A DNA stretch of 64,000 nucleotides from Rhizobium glycinendophyticum (lineage in GTDB: Bacteria; Pseudomonadota; Alphaproteobacteria; Rhizobiales; Rhizobiaceae): assembly GCF_006443685.1 (NCBI RefSeq), contig NZ_VFYP01000002.1, positions 186,001 through 250,000 on the forward strand. The letters run 5' to 3'. Numbering within the stretch: position 1 is the first letter of the stretch; every line of letters begins with the position of its first letter. The notes under the pieces are model-generated. The model was not told the origin of the DNA, did not search any database, and saw nothing but the letters and a program-made list of their open reading frames with translations. Of this stretch, positions 18,774-33,811 are shown in pieces. Made by a program: the position numbers and the translations under genes.

Positions 18774-19187
18774 TCAAAACGCCAGCGCGAGGAACATCAG
18801 ACCGAGGCCGACCATGGAGCCGGTCCAGACGAGCGAGCGGATATAGGGAATGCCGCCCAGATAGAGAGGATAGTAGACAATGCGCCCTACGAACCAAATG
18901 ATGGCGCCGGCCAAACCGAGGCCCGAGGTTTCTCCGGTGAAAAGCAGGCCCGCGGCGAGCGCCACAAAGGCCGGATAGGTTTCACGGAAGTTGGAAGACG
19001 CCCGGGCAGCACGGCCGGCGAGCTTGCCCGCCGGCTGCTTGTTGTCGTCCCGGGGTCCAGCATTCCACGCGGCGCCCAACTCTTTGGTGGCAAGCATGCC
19101 CTGAAGCAGGACATGCGCAACCAGAAGAACCACGCTCCAGGCAAGGAGCAGGACGAGCGGTGAGGCGGAAACGGATACCGGCTCCAT
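18774..19187 (-). CDS. MAPEG family membrane protein
   Basis: This 137-residue protein has four membrane helices (near residues 8-30, 68-85, 88-108 and 118-136). The MAPEG pattern is clear: RASSNFRETYPAFVALAAGL followed by the GRIVYYPLYLGGIPYIRSL segment. Eukaryotic relatives are glutathione- or leukotriene-metabolising membrane enzymes; bacterial members are mostly uncharacterised. It is 12 bases after sucB and 8 before the secreted unknown, so it belongs to the same transcript. Confidence 0.85.
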   Translation of the reverse strand: MEPVSVSASPLVLLLAWSVVLLVAHVLLQGMLATKELGAAWNAGPRDDNKQPAGKLAGRAARASSNFRETYPAFVALAAGLLFTGETSGLGLAGAIIWFVGRIVYYPLYLGGIPYIRSLVWTGSMVGLGLMFLALAF

Positions 19188-19199
19188 AACGAGGTCTCC

Positions 19200-20438
<1,239 letters not shown>

Positions 20439-20495
20439 GATCTCAATTCCGTTGGTCAGAGAAGGTTTCGGTCTGCGAGGGAAAGACTGGGCGGA

Positions 20496-23492
<2,997 letters not shown>

Positions 23493-23600
23493 GGTGTTTC
23501 GCGAGCGCTTCGGCCCGCCTCCCGACTAGAATTGATGGCCGGATGCCCGGCCTGCCGCTCACGATCGCCTCGAATGCGAATCGCCTAATAGATGCGAAAT

Positions 23601-23636
23601 CCAGGCGTAGGATTGATCCATCAACCCTTCGCCTGG
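23601..23636 (-). repeat. Extended hairpin between sucD and sucA
   Basis: The outer 7-bp arms CCAGGCG/CGCCTGG (23601-23607 and 23630-23636) enclose an inner stem based on TTGAT/ATCAA with a 2-base loop. It begins 18 bases past the sucD stop, with no T-run after it. A second small stem (GGCCGG/CCGGCC, 23537-23552) lies closer to sucA. These may stabilise or process the polycistronic mRNA. Confidence 0.5.
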
Positions 23637-23654
23637 CTTGATTTTGGTCAGGTC

Positions 23655-24557
23655 TCAGCCCTTGAGGACTTCGACCAGGGTCTTGCCCAGACGTGCCGGC
23701 GAAGGCGAAACCTTGATGCCGGCGGCTTCCATGGCAGCGATCTTCGATTCCGCATCGCCCTTGCCACCCGACACGACGGCACCGGCATGGCCCATGGTGC
23801 GGCCCTTCGGGGCGGTACGACCGGCGATGAATCCGGCCATCGGCTTCTTGCGGCCCTTCTTGGCTTCATCGATCAGGAACTGGGCTGCATCTTCTTCAGC
23901 CGATCCGCCGATTTCGCCGATCATGATGATCGAGGTCGTGGCCGGGTCGGCCAGGAACATCTCGAGCACGTCGATGAATTCGGTACCCTTGACCGGGTCG
24001 CCACCGATGCCGACGGCGGTCGTCTGGCCGAGACCTTCGTTCGATGTCTGGAACACGGCTTCATAGGTAAGTGTTCCCGAGCGCGATACAATGCCGACCG
24101 AACCCTTGCGGAAGATCGAGCCCGGCATGATGCCGATCTTGCATTCTTCCGGCGTCAGGATGCCCGGGCAGTTGGGGCCCAGCAGACGCGACTTGGACTT
24201 GTCGAGCTTGGCCTTGACCCGCACCATGTCCATGACCGGGATACCCTCGGTGATGCAGGTGATGAACGGGATCTCGGCGTCGATCGCTTCGATGATGGCG
24301 TCGGCTGCACCGGCCGGCGGAACATAGATCACGGATGCGTCGGCACCGGTCTTTTCCTTGGCTTCGGCAACGGTCGCGAAGATCGGCAGGGTTTCACCCT
24401 TGGAGCCGGTCCAGTTTTCGCCACCCTTCTTCGGATGGATACCGCCGACCATCTGCGTGCCGTAATAGGCGAGCGCCTGTTCGGTGTGGAAGGTTCCGGT
24501 CTTGCCGGTCAGGCCCTGAACGAGGACCTTGGTGTTCTTATTCACGAGAATGGACAT
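23655..24557 (-). CDS. sucD: Succinyl-CoA synthetase subunit alpha
   Basis: This 300-residue alpha subunit binds CoA and carries the phosphohistidine. The N-terminal Rossmann fold ([15 protein letters not shown]) and the [20 protein letters not shown] segment are typical. The active-site histidine is in [15 protein letters not shown] near residue 247. With SucC it converts succinyl-CoA to succinate with substrate-level phosphorylation. It is unusual here only in being separated from sucC by a 72-residue membrane-protein gene. Confidence 0.97.
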   Translation of the reverse strand: MSILVNKNTKVLVQGLTGKTGTFHTEQALAYYGTQMVGGIHPKKGGENWTGSKGETLPIFATVAEAKEKTGADASVIYVPPAGAADAIIEAIDAEIPFITCITEGIPVMDMVRVKAKLDKSKSRLLGPNCPGILTPEECKIGIMPGSIFRKGSVGIVSRSGTLTYEAVFQTSNEGLGQTTAVGIGGDPVKGTEFIDVLEMFLADPATTSIIMIGEIGGSAEEDAAQFLIDEAKKGRKKPMAGFIAGRTAPKGRTMGHAGAVVSGGKGDAESKIAAMEAAGIKVSPSPARLGKTLVEVLKG

Positions 24558-24573
24558 TCTTTGATCCCGATCT

Positions 24574-24791
24574 CTACCGTGAGCTCTTGCGTCGTTTCAT
24601 CCATAGAATGGCGACGCAGCAAATTATGACGATGCCGACAGCGGCGAAGGGGGAAAGCGGCACGCACAATGTGAACGCTGCCGGTGATGCATCCTCGTCG
24701 AACGCTTCACAAAACTTTTCCTCTTCCTGCCACCAAAACCAGCAGGCAATGAGAGCCAGCACCGCAAATGCGATGATGGCTCTCGTATTCA

Positions 24792-24792
<1 letters not shown>
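24574..24792 (-). CDS. Small two-helix membrane protein between sucC and sucD
   Basis: This 72-residue protein has two hydrophobic helices (about residues 4-21 and 46-64) separated by an acidic loop ([15 protein letters not shown]), and ends in KRRKSSR. The positive-inside rule predicts a hairpin with both ends in the cytoplasm and the acidic loop outside. It has five cysteines. Its ATG shares one base with the sucC stop (TGATG) and sucD starts 16 bases after its stop, so it is coupled into the operon. Codon use and the hydrophobic pattern look like a true gene, but I recognise no family and function is unknown. Confidence 0.65.
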
Positions 24793-25985
<1,193 letters not shown>

Positions 25986-26015
25986 CGTCGTGTCCCTATT
26001 CTGGGCCTATGGCGC

Positions 26016-27023
<1,008 letters not shown>

Positions 27024-27028
27024 TTAGC

Positions 27029-27044
27029 CTGTCCTTGTGGACAG
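27029..27044 (-). repeat. Dyad in the mdh leader
   Basis: CTGTCC and GGACAG flank a 4-base spacer about 50 bases upstream of the mdh start. It may form a 5'-UTR stem or be an operator near the operon promoter. No confident -10/-35 pair could be fixed in this gap. Confidence 0.35.
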
Positions 27045-27110
27045 ACCGAATAGACCCAACCTGATAGAATCGCAATCGATAATTTTCAGTGTATGAATTT
27101 CAATCGGTTA

Positions 27111-27141
27111 GAAGACAAAATTCTTACGTAAAGGTAAGAAT
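27111..27141 (-). terminator. Terminator after zapE
   Basis: The 8-bp arms ATTCTTAC/GTAAGAAT (27120-27127 and 27134-27141) with a 6-base loop are followed leftward by TTTTGTCTTC. It lies 17 bases beyond the zapE stop and ahead of the mdh leader, so it would insulate the TCA operon. Confidence 0.55.
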
Positions 27142-27157
27142 CTTCGTCACATGCTCG

Positions 27158-28321
27158 TCATGTTTTCGCGCGGACTTCTTCATGGTCGGCGAGATAGTTG
27201 GTGCTTCGCATCTCAAAAAGGCGCGAAACGGTCCGATCAAACTCGAAACCTTCAGTGCCTTTCTTTGCTGTCAGGAGCTCCTCGGGCATGGCGACGGCCG
27301 ACGCGAAGAGGCGCACCCGCGCATCGTAGAGCGCATCGATCAGGATGATGAAACGCTTCGTCTCGTTGCGCTTTTCCGGACCAAGATGCGGGATGTTCTC
27401 GACGAAGACGACATCGAAGCGTTCGGCAATGGCGAGGTAATCGGAGGCGCCCAGCGGACGCGCGCAGAGTTCGTCGAAGGTGAAGCGTGCATGGCGCCCG
27501 GAAGCCCTTGATATCTCGACCACCCGGCCCTTCATTTCGATTGTCGCGGGGACTTCAGGCTTTCCGCCGGTAATATGGGTCCAGGCACGATCCATTTGGG
27601 CCGACGCCTCTTGTGAAAGGGGCGCCACATAGACGGGCAAGCTTTCCAGCTTCTCAAGGCGGTAGTCCGTCGGCGAATCGAGAGAGGCGACCTCAACATA
27701 CTGTTGCAGAAGCCCGACGAAGGGCAGGAACAGGCTGCGGTTCAGCCCGTCGCGATAGAGGTTGTCCGGCTCAACATTCGAGGTGGCGACAAGGATACAG
27801 CCGCGCGCGAAGAGTTCGGTAAAGAGCCTGGCAAGGATCATTGCATCGGCGATGTCCGTGACGGTAAATTCGTCGAAGCACAGAAGCTGCGCTTCGTCGC
27901 GCAGCGCTGCCGCCACCGGCGGCACGGGATCCGCCTGCTTCGTTTCGCCGGCCTTCAGTTTCTGGCGATGCGCGTGGATGCGGCCATGCACGTCCGCCAT
28001 GAATTCGTGAAAATGGGCTCGCCGCTTCTTCTCGATCGGCGCCAGCTTGAAGAACAGGTCCATCAGCATGGTTTTGCCCCGGCCCACACTGCCATGGACA
28101 TAAAGGCCCATAATGGGTGTCTGCGGCTTGCGACGCTGGGCGAACATCCAGCCCAGCGCGCTGGATTTGGACGCCGGCTTGCGGGCCTTGAGCTCGGTCA
28201 GGATCCGGTCGAGCTTTCGCGCCACCTGCAATTGAGCCGCATCCGGCTGCAGGGTTCCCGCCTCCGTCATCGCGCGCAATTGTTCGACGACGCTGAGCGC
28301 ATAATCAGGAATGGGCTGCAT
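27158..28321 (-). CDS. zapE: AFG1/ZapE family ATPase
   Basis: The ATG at 28321 with AAGGA eight bases upstream gives 387 residues. It is an AAA-like P-loop ATPase of the AFG1/LACE1/ZapE family, linked to cell division in E. coli and to inner-membrane protein quality control in mitochondria. Visible are the Walker A GSVGRGKTMLMDLFF, the HFHEFMADVH segment that marks the family, the Walker B LLCFDEFTVTDIADAMIL, and the C-terminal RFIILIDALYDARVRLFASA block. Proximity to mdh and suc genes is usual in alphaproteobacteria. No membrane helix is seen. Confidence 0.92.
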   Translation of the reverse strand: MQPIPDYALSVVEQLRAMTEAGTLQPDAAQLQVARKLDRILTELKARKPASKSSALGWMFAQRRKPQTPIMGLYVHGSVGRGKTMLMDLFFKLAPIEKKRRAHFHEFMADVHGRIHAHRQKLKAGETKQADPVPPVAAALRDEAQLLCFDEFTVTDIADAMILARLFTELFARGCILVATSNVEPDNLYRDGLNRSLFLPFVGLLQQYVEVASLDSPTDYRLEKLESLPVYVAPLSQEASAQMDRAWTHITGGKPEVPATIEMKGRVVEISRASGRHARFTFDELCARPLGASDYLAIAERFDVVFVENIPHLGPEKRNETKRFIILIDALYDARVRLFASAVAMPEELLTAKKGTEGFEFDRTVSRLFEMRSTNYLADHEEVRAKT

Positions 28322-28335
28322 GGGATAGATCCTTG

Positions 28336-28357
28336 GTGACGGCCATGTGGCCGTCAC
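28336..28357. repeat. 22-base palindrome between the lipoprotein gene and zapE
   Basis: The arms GTGACGGCCA and TGGCCGTCAC flank a 2-base centre. The palindrome lies between the Omp19-like gene stop and the zapE ribosome binding site. There is no T-run; it could mark the lipoprotein mRNA 3' end or be an operator for zapE. Confidence 0.5.
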
Positions 28358-28373
28358 AGGATGGAGGATGGGA

Positions 28374-28898
28374 TCAGCGGCTCAGGCTTACCGGCTGGCC
28401 AGATCCGGTGCTACCGTCAAAACGGGCATCTGCAGTCTTGTAAAGGCTGCCGATCGTATTGCCGTTACGATCCTTGAGCACAACCTGCTTGCCGGCCACT
28501 TCCCAGGAACCCATCGCCGTCAACTCTCCCGAGCAACCACGGGTCCCGCCACGCGAGCCACTGCCGAGGTTTGTGAGCGTCAGGAACATATCGCAGCTGA
28601 CGCCGGCGCTCTGAACTCGCCAGTTACCGACCATGGATTCTTTCGTCACGTCCAGCGCGGTACCTGGTGCGGCTGCCATACCGCCTGCGGCGGCCGTATT
28701 GGCCGGGGCTGCCGGGAACTGTCCAGGAGTGGCGCCGCCGGGAGGTGGCAACTGGCCAGACTGTACGGAAGGAACCGGTTGTGCCTGGAGAGGTGGCAGA
28801 GCGCTGTTGCCATTGTCCACGCTGTTATAGGACGTTCTCTGACAGCCTGCGAGTGCCAGAAGAATGGCGACTCCGGTGACCGCATGGAAAGACTTCAT
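28374..28898 (-). CDS. Omp19-like lipoprotein, AprI/Inh protease-inhibitor family
   Basis: This 174-residue lipoprotein has a signal peptide with lipobox LALAGC (lipidated Cys19). A Pro/Ala/Gly-rich linker (about residues 30-80) precedes a C-terminal beta-barrel domain beginning VGNWRVQS, with a pair of cysteines ([14 protein letters not shown]) as in AprI/Inh inhibitors. The layout matches Brucella Omp19, an outer-membrane lipoprotein that inhibits proteases; the role here is inferred from that similarity. A TTAACCAT motif lies 75-82 bases upstream (28973-28980, minus strand), a possible CtrA half-site. Confidence 0.8.
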   Translation of the reverse strand: MKSFHAVTGVAILLALAGCQRTSYNSVDNGNSALPPLQAQPVPSVQSGQLPPPGGATPGQFPAAPANTAAAGGMAAAPGTALDVTKESMVGNWRVQSAGVSCDMFLTLTNLGSGSRGGTRGCSGELTAMGSWEVAGKQVVLKDRNGNTIGSLYKTADARFDGSTGSGQPVSLSR

Positions 28899-29020
28899 TA
28901 TGACACTCCCGCTCTTGCGACTCGCGCCGCAACCTGCCGTACAACTGGGTTAGAAATATGTTACGCCGATATGGTTAATCAAGTTCCATGTCTCCCGCGA
29001 TCTATAGCTGGCACTATACG

Positions 29021-29059
29021 GACAAACTAAGGCCGCCCGAAACTGGTTCCGGGCGGCCT
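29021..29059 (-). terminator. Terminator of the sdh operon
   Basis: Perfect 10-bp GC-rich arms AGGCCGCCCG/CGGGCGGCCT (29030-29039 and 29050-29059) begin 21 bases after the sdhB stop. A short TAGTTTG tail follows leftward. The strong stem and position support termination. Confidence 0.6.
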
Positions 29060-29079
29060 CGCAATGTCGTGATCGCCGG

Positions 29080-29859
29080 TTAGCTGCGGCGCTCGACCAT
29101 CATCTTCTTGATTTCGGCAATGGCCTTCGCCGGGTTCAACCCCTTCGGGCAGGCCTGAGCGCAGTTCATGATCGTGTGGCAGCGATAAAGGCGGAAAGGA
29201 TCCTCGAGGTTGTCGAGGCGCTCGCCGGTCGCTTCATCTCTTGAGTCAATCAGCCAGCGATAGGCCTGCAGCAGGACGGCCGGACCGAGATAGCGATCGC
29301 CGTTCCACCAGTAGCTCGGACAGGAGGTCGAGCAGCAGGCGCAGAGAATGCACTCGTAGAGACCGTCGAGTTTCTGGCGGTCGTCATGGCTCTGCTTCCA
29401 CTCCTTGGCGGGCGGGGGCGAGACCGTCTTCAGCCAGGGTTCGATCGAGCGATGCTGGGCGTAGAAGTTGCTGAGATCCGGAACGAGATCCTTGACCACA
29501 GGCATATGCGGCAGCGGATAGACCTTCACCGTGCCGTTGATGTCATCCATGCCCTTGGTACAGGCGAGCGTGTTGGTCCCGTCGATGTTCATCGCGCAGG
29601 AACCGCAGATGCCTTCACGGCAGGAACGGCGCAAAGTCAGTGTCGGGTCGATATTGTTCTTGATGTAGAGAAGGCCATCGAGAACCATCGGGCCGCAATC
29701 ATCGACATCGATGTAATAGGTATCGATCCGCGGATTGGCGCCATCGTCGGGGTTCCAACGATAGATCCGATATTCGCGAACGTTCTTCGCATCAGCCGGC
29801 TTCGGCCAGACCTTGCCTTCTGTGACCTGGGAATTCTTGGGGAGAGCGAGTTCTACCAT
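29080..29859 (-). CDS. sdhB: Succinate dehydrogenase iron-sulfur subunit
   Basis: This 259-residue subunit relays electrons from FAD to quinone through three Fe-S clusters. The 2Fe-2S site is in [16 protein letters not shown], and the 4Fe-4S and 3Fe-4S ligands are in [16 protein letters not shown] and [17 protein letters not shown]. All cysteines expected are present. It is the last gene of sdhCDAB, 15 bases after sdhA. The extended N-terminus (residues 1-30) is usual in alphaproteobacteria and mitochondria. Confidence 0.97.
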   Translation of the reverse strand: MVELALPKNSQVTEGKVWPKPADAKNVREYRIYRWNPDDGANPRIDTYYIDVDDCGPMVLDGLLYIKNNIDPTLTLRRSCREGICGSCAMNIDGTNTLACTKGMDDINGTVKVYPLPHMPVVKDLVPDLSNFYAQHRSIEPWLKTVSPPPAKEWKQSHDDRQKLDGLYECILCACCSTSCPSYWWNGDRYLGPAVLLQAYRWLIDSRDEATGERLDNLEDPFRLYRCHTIMNCAQACPKGLNPAKAIAEIKKMMVERRS

Positions 29860-29874
29860 GATGAGTTCCTCAAA

Positions 29875-31719
29875 TCAGTACACACGAGCTTTCGGCGCGA
29901 TCTTTTGCGGATCGATGCCTTCAGCGATGAGCTCGGTGTGGACGGGGCGGTAGTCGAGCTTGACGTCACCCGCTTCCGAGACCCAGGCAAGCGTATGCTT
30001 GCGCCAGTTCTCGTCATCGCGCCCGGCGAACGGACCAGACGTGTAGTCTTCGCGGGCGTGCGAACCGCGGCTTTCCTTGCGGGCCTCGGCCCCATAGACC
30101 GTGGTGATCGCATTGGCCATAAGGTTATGCAGCTCGAGCGTCTCGACCAGATCGGAATTCCAGATCATCGAACGATCGGTGACCTTGATATCAGGCAGTT
30201 CCTTCCAGATAGCCGACAGGCGCTTGCAGCCGCTCTCGAGCGATTCCTGCGTGCGGAAGACGGCGGCATCTTCCTGCATGGCGCGCTGCATCTTGTCGCG
30301 CAGCACGGCAGTCGGGGTCTGGCCCGACGCGTGACGCGTCTTGTCGAAGCGGTCCATGATCTTGTCGCAGGCGGAAACATTCAAATGCGGGATCGGCTCG
30401 GCCTTGTTGATGACCTCGGCAGCCCGGATCGCAGCGGCGCGGCCGAAGACAACGAGGTCGATCAGAGAGTTGGAGCCTAGACGGTTCGCACCATGGACCG
30501 AGGCGCAGCCCGCTTCGCCGACGGCCATCAGACCCGGGATGATGCGTTCCGGATTACTGGAGTCGGCATTCAGGACTTCGCCCCAGTAGTTCGTGGGAAT
30601 GCCGCCCATATTGTAGTGAACGGTCGGCAGAACCGGGATCGGCTCGCGGGTCACATCGACGCCGGCAAAAATCTTCGCCGATTCCGAGATGCCCGGAAGG
30701 CGCTCGTGCAGCACGGCCGGATCGAGGTGGTCGAGATGCAGGAAGATGTGATCCTTGTTCTTGCCGACGCCGCGGCCTTCGCGGATTTCCATTGTCATGC
30801 AGCGTGAGACGACGTCACGCGAGGCGAGGTCCTTGGCAGACGGTGCATAGCGCTCCATGAAGCGCTCGCCCTCGGAGTTGACGAGATAACCGCCTTCGCC
30901 GCGCGCACCCTCGGTGATCAGGCAGCCGGCGCCATAGATGCCGGTCGGATGGAACTGGACGAATTCCATATCCTGCAGCGGAAGGCCCGCACGGGCGATC
31001 ATACCGCCGCCGTCACCGGTGCAGGTATGCGCCGAGGTCGCGGAAAAGTAGGCGCGGCCATAACCACCGGTCGCCAGCACGACCATCTTGGCCGAGAAGC
31101 GATGGATCGTGCCGTCGTCCAAGTTCCAGGCGACGACGCCGGTGCAGCGGCTGCCATCGTCAGACATGATCAGATCGAGCGCGAAATATTCGATGAAGAA
31201 TTCCGCATTGTTGCGCAGCGACTGGCCATAGAGCGTGTGCAGGATGGCGTGGCCGGTGCGGTCGGCGGCAGCGCAGGTGCGCTGTACCGGCGGGCCCTCG
31301 CCGTAGTTCTGCATGTGACCGCCGAACGGGCGCTGGTAGATCTTGCCTTCCTCGTTACGCGAGAAGGGAACGCCATAGTGCTCGAGCTCGTAAACCGCCT
31401 TCGGCGCTTCCATGGCGAGATACTGCATGGCATCGACGTCGCCGAGCCAGTCGGAACCCTTGACCGTGTCGTAGAGATGCCACTGCCAGCAGTCCGGCGT
31501 CATATTGGTCAGTGACGCGGCAATACCGCCCTGCGCCGCAACAGTATGACTGCGGGTCGGGAAAACCTTGGTGATGCAGGCCGTCTTGAAACCCTGTTCG
31601 GCCATGCCGAGCGTCGCGCGCAGTCCGGCGCCGCCGGCACCCACCACGACCACGTCGTAGGAATGGTCAACATAGGTATAGGCTTTGCCGGTTTGGGCGA
31701 AGTTATGAATGGTTGCCAT
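29875..31719 (-). CDS. sdhA: Succinate dehydrogenase flavoprotein subunit
   Basis: This 614-residue catalytic subunit of complex II oxidises succinate to fumarate. The FAD Rossmann motif [16 protein letters not shown] is near residue 24 and covalent FAD attaches at H58 in [11 protein letters not shown]. The substrate-binding region [20 protein letters not shown] and the C-terminal [12 protein letters not shown] block are canonical. It is 6 bases after sdhD and 15 before sdhB. Confidence 0.98.
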   Translation of the reverse strand: MATIHNFAQTGKAYTYVDHSYDVVVVGAGGAGLRATLGMAEQGFKTACITKVFPTRSHTVAAQGGIAASLTNMTPDCWQWHLYDTVKGSDWLGDVDAMQYLAMEAPKAVYELEHYGVPFSRNEEGKIYQRPFGGHMQNYGEGPPVQRTCAAADRTGHAILHTLYGQSLRNNAEFFIEYFALDLIMSDDGSRCTGVVAWNLDDGTIHRFSAKMVVLATGGYGRAYFSATSAHTCTGDGGGMIARAGLPLQDMEFVQFHPTGIYGAGCLITEGARGEGGYLVNSEGERFMERYAPSAKDLASRDVVSRCMTMEIREGRGVGKNKDHIFLHLDHLDPAVLHERLPGISESAKIFAGVDVTREPIPVLPTVHYNMGGIPTNYWGEVLNADSSNPERIIPGLMAVGEAGCASVHGANRLGSNSLIDLVVFGRAAAIRAAEVINKAEPIPHLNVSACDKIMDRFDKTRHASGQTPTAVLRDKMQRAMQEDAAVFRTQESLESGCKRLSAIWKELPDIKVTDRSMIWNSDLVETLELHNLMANAITTVYGAEARKESRGSHAREDYTSGPFAGRDDENWRKHTLAWVSEAGDVKLDYRPVHTELIAEGIDPQKIAPKARVY

Positions 31720-31725
31720 GTTGAA

Positions 31726-32106
31726 TTACCCTACGAAAGCGATCTTCAAGATGGCGAAAAGACAGAGACCGCCGATCAGGATCGCGAAGAATGTGTTGAG
31801 CATCAGAAGCAAGAGCTTGGGGATCTCCGCGTGGACATAGTCCTCGATGATCACCTGCATGCCCAGCCTCATATGGACCAGCGCTGACAGAACGACCAGA
31901 GCCATGACGACGGCGACCAGCGGGTGCGACAATGCGCCGACCACTTCGGCGTAGGGAGCACCGCTATACATCACGAGGAAGCCGACGAAGAAGAGGATCA
32001 GCGGCAGATTGGAGACGGCGGTCAGACGTTGACGCCAGAAGTGCTCCGTCCCTTCCTTGGCAGAGCCAAGGCCGCGGACCTTACCGAGCGGAGTGCGCAT
32101 ATCCAT
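31726..32106 (-). CDS. sdhD: Succinate dehydrogenase membrane anchor subunit
   Basis: This 126-residue membrane protein has three helices (about residues 32-50, 60-82 and 98-120). Typical features are the N-terminal [20 protein letters not shown] block and [15 protein letters not shown], in which the histidine and the DY pair belong to the heme/quinone region. With SdhC it anchors SdhAB and binds heme b and ubiquinone. It begins 10 bases after sdhC. Confidence 0.94.
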   Translation of the reverse strand: MDMRTPLGKVRGLGSAKEGTEHFWRQRLTAVSNLPLILFFVGFLVMYSGAPYAEVVGALSHPLVAVVMALVVLSALVHMRLGMQVIIEDYVHAEIPKLLLLMLNTFFAILIGGLCLFAILKIAFVG

Positions 32107-32116
32107 GGAGAATGCC

Positions 32117-32512
32117 TCAGGTGCGGATGATGTAAGCGATGGCCCAGACGACGACGGTCAGAATGACGGACGCGATGATGTTCGCCTTGGCAAGCTTGGT
32201 GGAAAAATGCTTCTCAAAGCCGTAGCCGACATCCCACATCAGGTGACGCAGACCACCGAGCATGTGGTGCAGCAGAGCCCAGGTGAAGCCAAACAGGATC
32301 AGGCGACCGATAATCGTGCCCATGAACCAGTTGACCCACTCGAAATAGTCGGCGCCGGTCGAGGCGGCGATCAGCCACCAAGCAACCAAAACGGTGCCAA
32401 AATAGAGCGCACCACCCGTGATTCGATGCAGGATCGACATCAACATGGTCGGGATGAGCTTATATACTTGCAGATGCGGCGACAGGGGCCGGTTTTTCGT
32501 CACATTCGCCAT
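32117..32512 (-). CDS. sdhC: Succinate dehydrogenase cytochrome b556 subunit
   Basis: This 131-residue membrane protein has three helices. Family signatures are [20 protein letters not shown], the quinone-site HRITGG and the heme-ligand region [15 protein letters not shown]. It is first in sdhCDAB. GAGG precedes the ATG. The 290 bases upstream must hold the operon promoter, but I could not pick out a convincing one; they also hold a minus-strand terminator and a CtrA box serving the divergent gene. Confidence 0.95.
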   Translation of the reverse strand: MANVTKNRPLSPHLQVYKLIPTMLMSILHRITGGALYFGTVLVAWWLIAASTGADYFEWVNWFMGTIIGRLILFGFTWALLHHMLGGLRHLMWDVGYGFEKHFSTKLAKANIIASVILTVVVWAIAYIIRT

Positions 32513-32715
32513 CTAAACCTCGCGGCGTCTCGATGCGGTCCGAGCTTTCGGACATTTCAGGAGCAAAAGCGCCAAAACGTAAGTGGTGCATTGCATCATG
32601 GCGACGTTTAATCCCCGAACACCCGGACGACAAGCACATTCGCTTGACGATTTCAATTTAATCGATTCGCGTGAATAGAACTTTAGCATCACGCATCGAA
32701 GCATGTCCGACTACG

Positions 32716-32749
32716 AAAAAAGCAAGTCGCTGGATGACTTTAGCGACTT
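32716..32749 (-). terminator. Minus-strand intrinsic terminator upstream of sdhC
   Basis: The arms AAGTCGCT/AGCGACTT (32742-32749 reverse-complementing 32724-32731) with a 10-base loop are followed leftward by GCTTTTTT. No minus-strand gene ends just before it; the nearest ends at 33159. It therefore terminates either a transcript running antisense through the 32803-33162 gene or an unannotated small RNA. Confidence 0.6.
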
Positions 32750-32765
32750 TATCCGGCATGATGCG

Positions 32766-32781
32766 TTAACCACCGGTTAAC
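32766..32781 (+). promoter_or_regulatory. CtrA-type binding site (TTAA-N7-TTAAC)
   Basis: TTAACCACCGGTTAAC matches the full CtrA consensus exactly and is a near-perfect dyad. The right half continues as TTAACCAT, the half-site favoured in Rhizobiales. It lies 21 bases before the ATG at 32803, close to where a promoter -35/-10 would be. Either activation or repression of that gene is possible. Confidence 0.55.
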
Positions 32782-32802
32782 CATGTTTCGGAGAGTAGCC
32801 CG

Positions 32803-33162
32803 ATGTTCCTGTTTCGCGTAGCCCTGGCCTCGGCATTAGCCCTCCCTCTTGCCCCGACGGTCGCGTCGGCAGGCGACCGGGGGTCCGTCCAAGATCGGCA
32901 TCGGCATGAGCACCATCAACAAAGCATCTTCGGTGGAGACGGGTTACCATCTGTGATACCTGGTGTCGGCACCTTTGTCGGCAGCCTGTCTGCCGTGCGC
33001 ATCAAGGGCAACGGCATCTTTATCGCGCGAGACCGTCGCGCTCCTCTTCACTCGGTGATCGTTCCAGAACCAAAGGTTCAGATCATTGAAATATCTGCCG
33101 AAAATCCGGACAGCGCCTGCTCCTTCGAGGCCGGGGTCTGCGTGATCAGGCCCGGCCGCTAG
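32803..33162 (+). CDS. Small secreted protein of unknown function
   Basis: This 119-residue protein has a clear signal peptide (FRVALASALALPLAP, cleavage near TVASAG), a His-rich segment (RHRHEHHQQ) right after it, and two cysteines near the C-terminus (DSACSFEAGVCVI). No family is recognised. A full CtrA box lies just upstream. Its TAG stop and the stop of the convergent methyltransferase gene share the palindrome CTAG, a 4-base overlap. The His cluster could bind metal; this is only a suggestion. Confidence 0.65.
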   Translation: MFLFRVALASALALPLAPTVASAGDRGSVQDRHRHEHHQQSIFGGDGLPSVIPGVGTFVGSLSAVRIKGNGIFIARDRRAPLHSVIVPEPKVQIIEISAENPDSACSFEAGVCVIRPGR

Positions 33163-33803
33163 ACGAAGCGCCAGACCGTGGTCTTCTTGATTTCGGCATC
33201 CTCCAGGACGCGCGTCACCGGCACCATATAGGTGGCGAGCGGTTCCAGACGGGCCGTGGGCCGGTAGCTACGCCCGGGGTCGCCGACCAGCACGTCGCAT
33301 CCCGCTTTTGCCAATTGCTCGAACCACAGCGTGAGAGACTGTGCGAAGGTGCTGTCATAGAAGACGTCACCCGCCAGCACGACATCGAAATCCACCGAAA
33401 GGCCGATCAGATCGTCGTCGGTAAAGGCGAGCGTCACACCGTTCAGCGCGGCATTGAGCCGCACCGCTGTGCGCGCCCAGGGATCGATGTCGGCGGCGAG
33501 CACCTCACTGGCGCCGGCCATCGCCGCAGCAATGGCCACGAGCCCGGAGCCGCTGGCGAAATCGAGCACCCGCTTGCCTCGAACGAGCTCAGGATTGTCG
33601 AGCACATGACGAGCAAGCCCCTGTCCTCCCGCCCAAGCGAAAGCCCAGAACGGCGGCGGCAGGCCGATCGCCTCCAGATCCTCCTCCGTCTTCAGCCAGA
33701 GGTCATGCACCTCGCTTGCCAGATGCAGCCGGATTTCCGGCACATGTGGTGGTACAATCGGGCTAGTATTGCCGAGGATGAACTGTTCGGGATCGGTCTT
33801 CAC
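33159..33803 (-). CDS. Class I SAM methyltransferase, ETFB-lysine methyltransferase-like
   Basis: This 214-residue protein begins with GTG. The SAM-binding motif I VLDFASGSGLVAIAAAMAGA, the acidic ADID at the end of strand 2 and post-motif LAGDVFYD are visible, and the PFWAFAWAGGQGLARHV block is characteristic of relatives of the mitochondrial electron-transfer-flavoprotein beta lysine methyltransferase. It may methylate EtfB, but the substrate is inferred from family resemblance. It is the last gene of the run tsaD-gpsA-yciI-eve, 8 bases after the EVE gene. Confidence 0.78.
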   Translation of the reverse strand: MKTDPEQFILGNTSPIVPPHVPEIRLHLASEVHDLWLKTEEDLEAIGLPPPFWAFAWAGGQGLARHVLDNPELVRGKRVLDFASGSGLVAIAAAMAGASEVLAADIDPWARTAVRLNAALNGVTLAFTDDDLIGLSVDFDVVLAGDVFYDSTFAQSLTLWFEQLAKAGCDVLVGDPGRSYRPTARLEPLATYMVPVTRVLEDAEIKKTTVWRFV

Positions 33804-33811
33804 GGGCGAAC

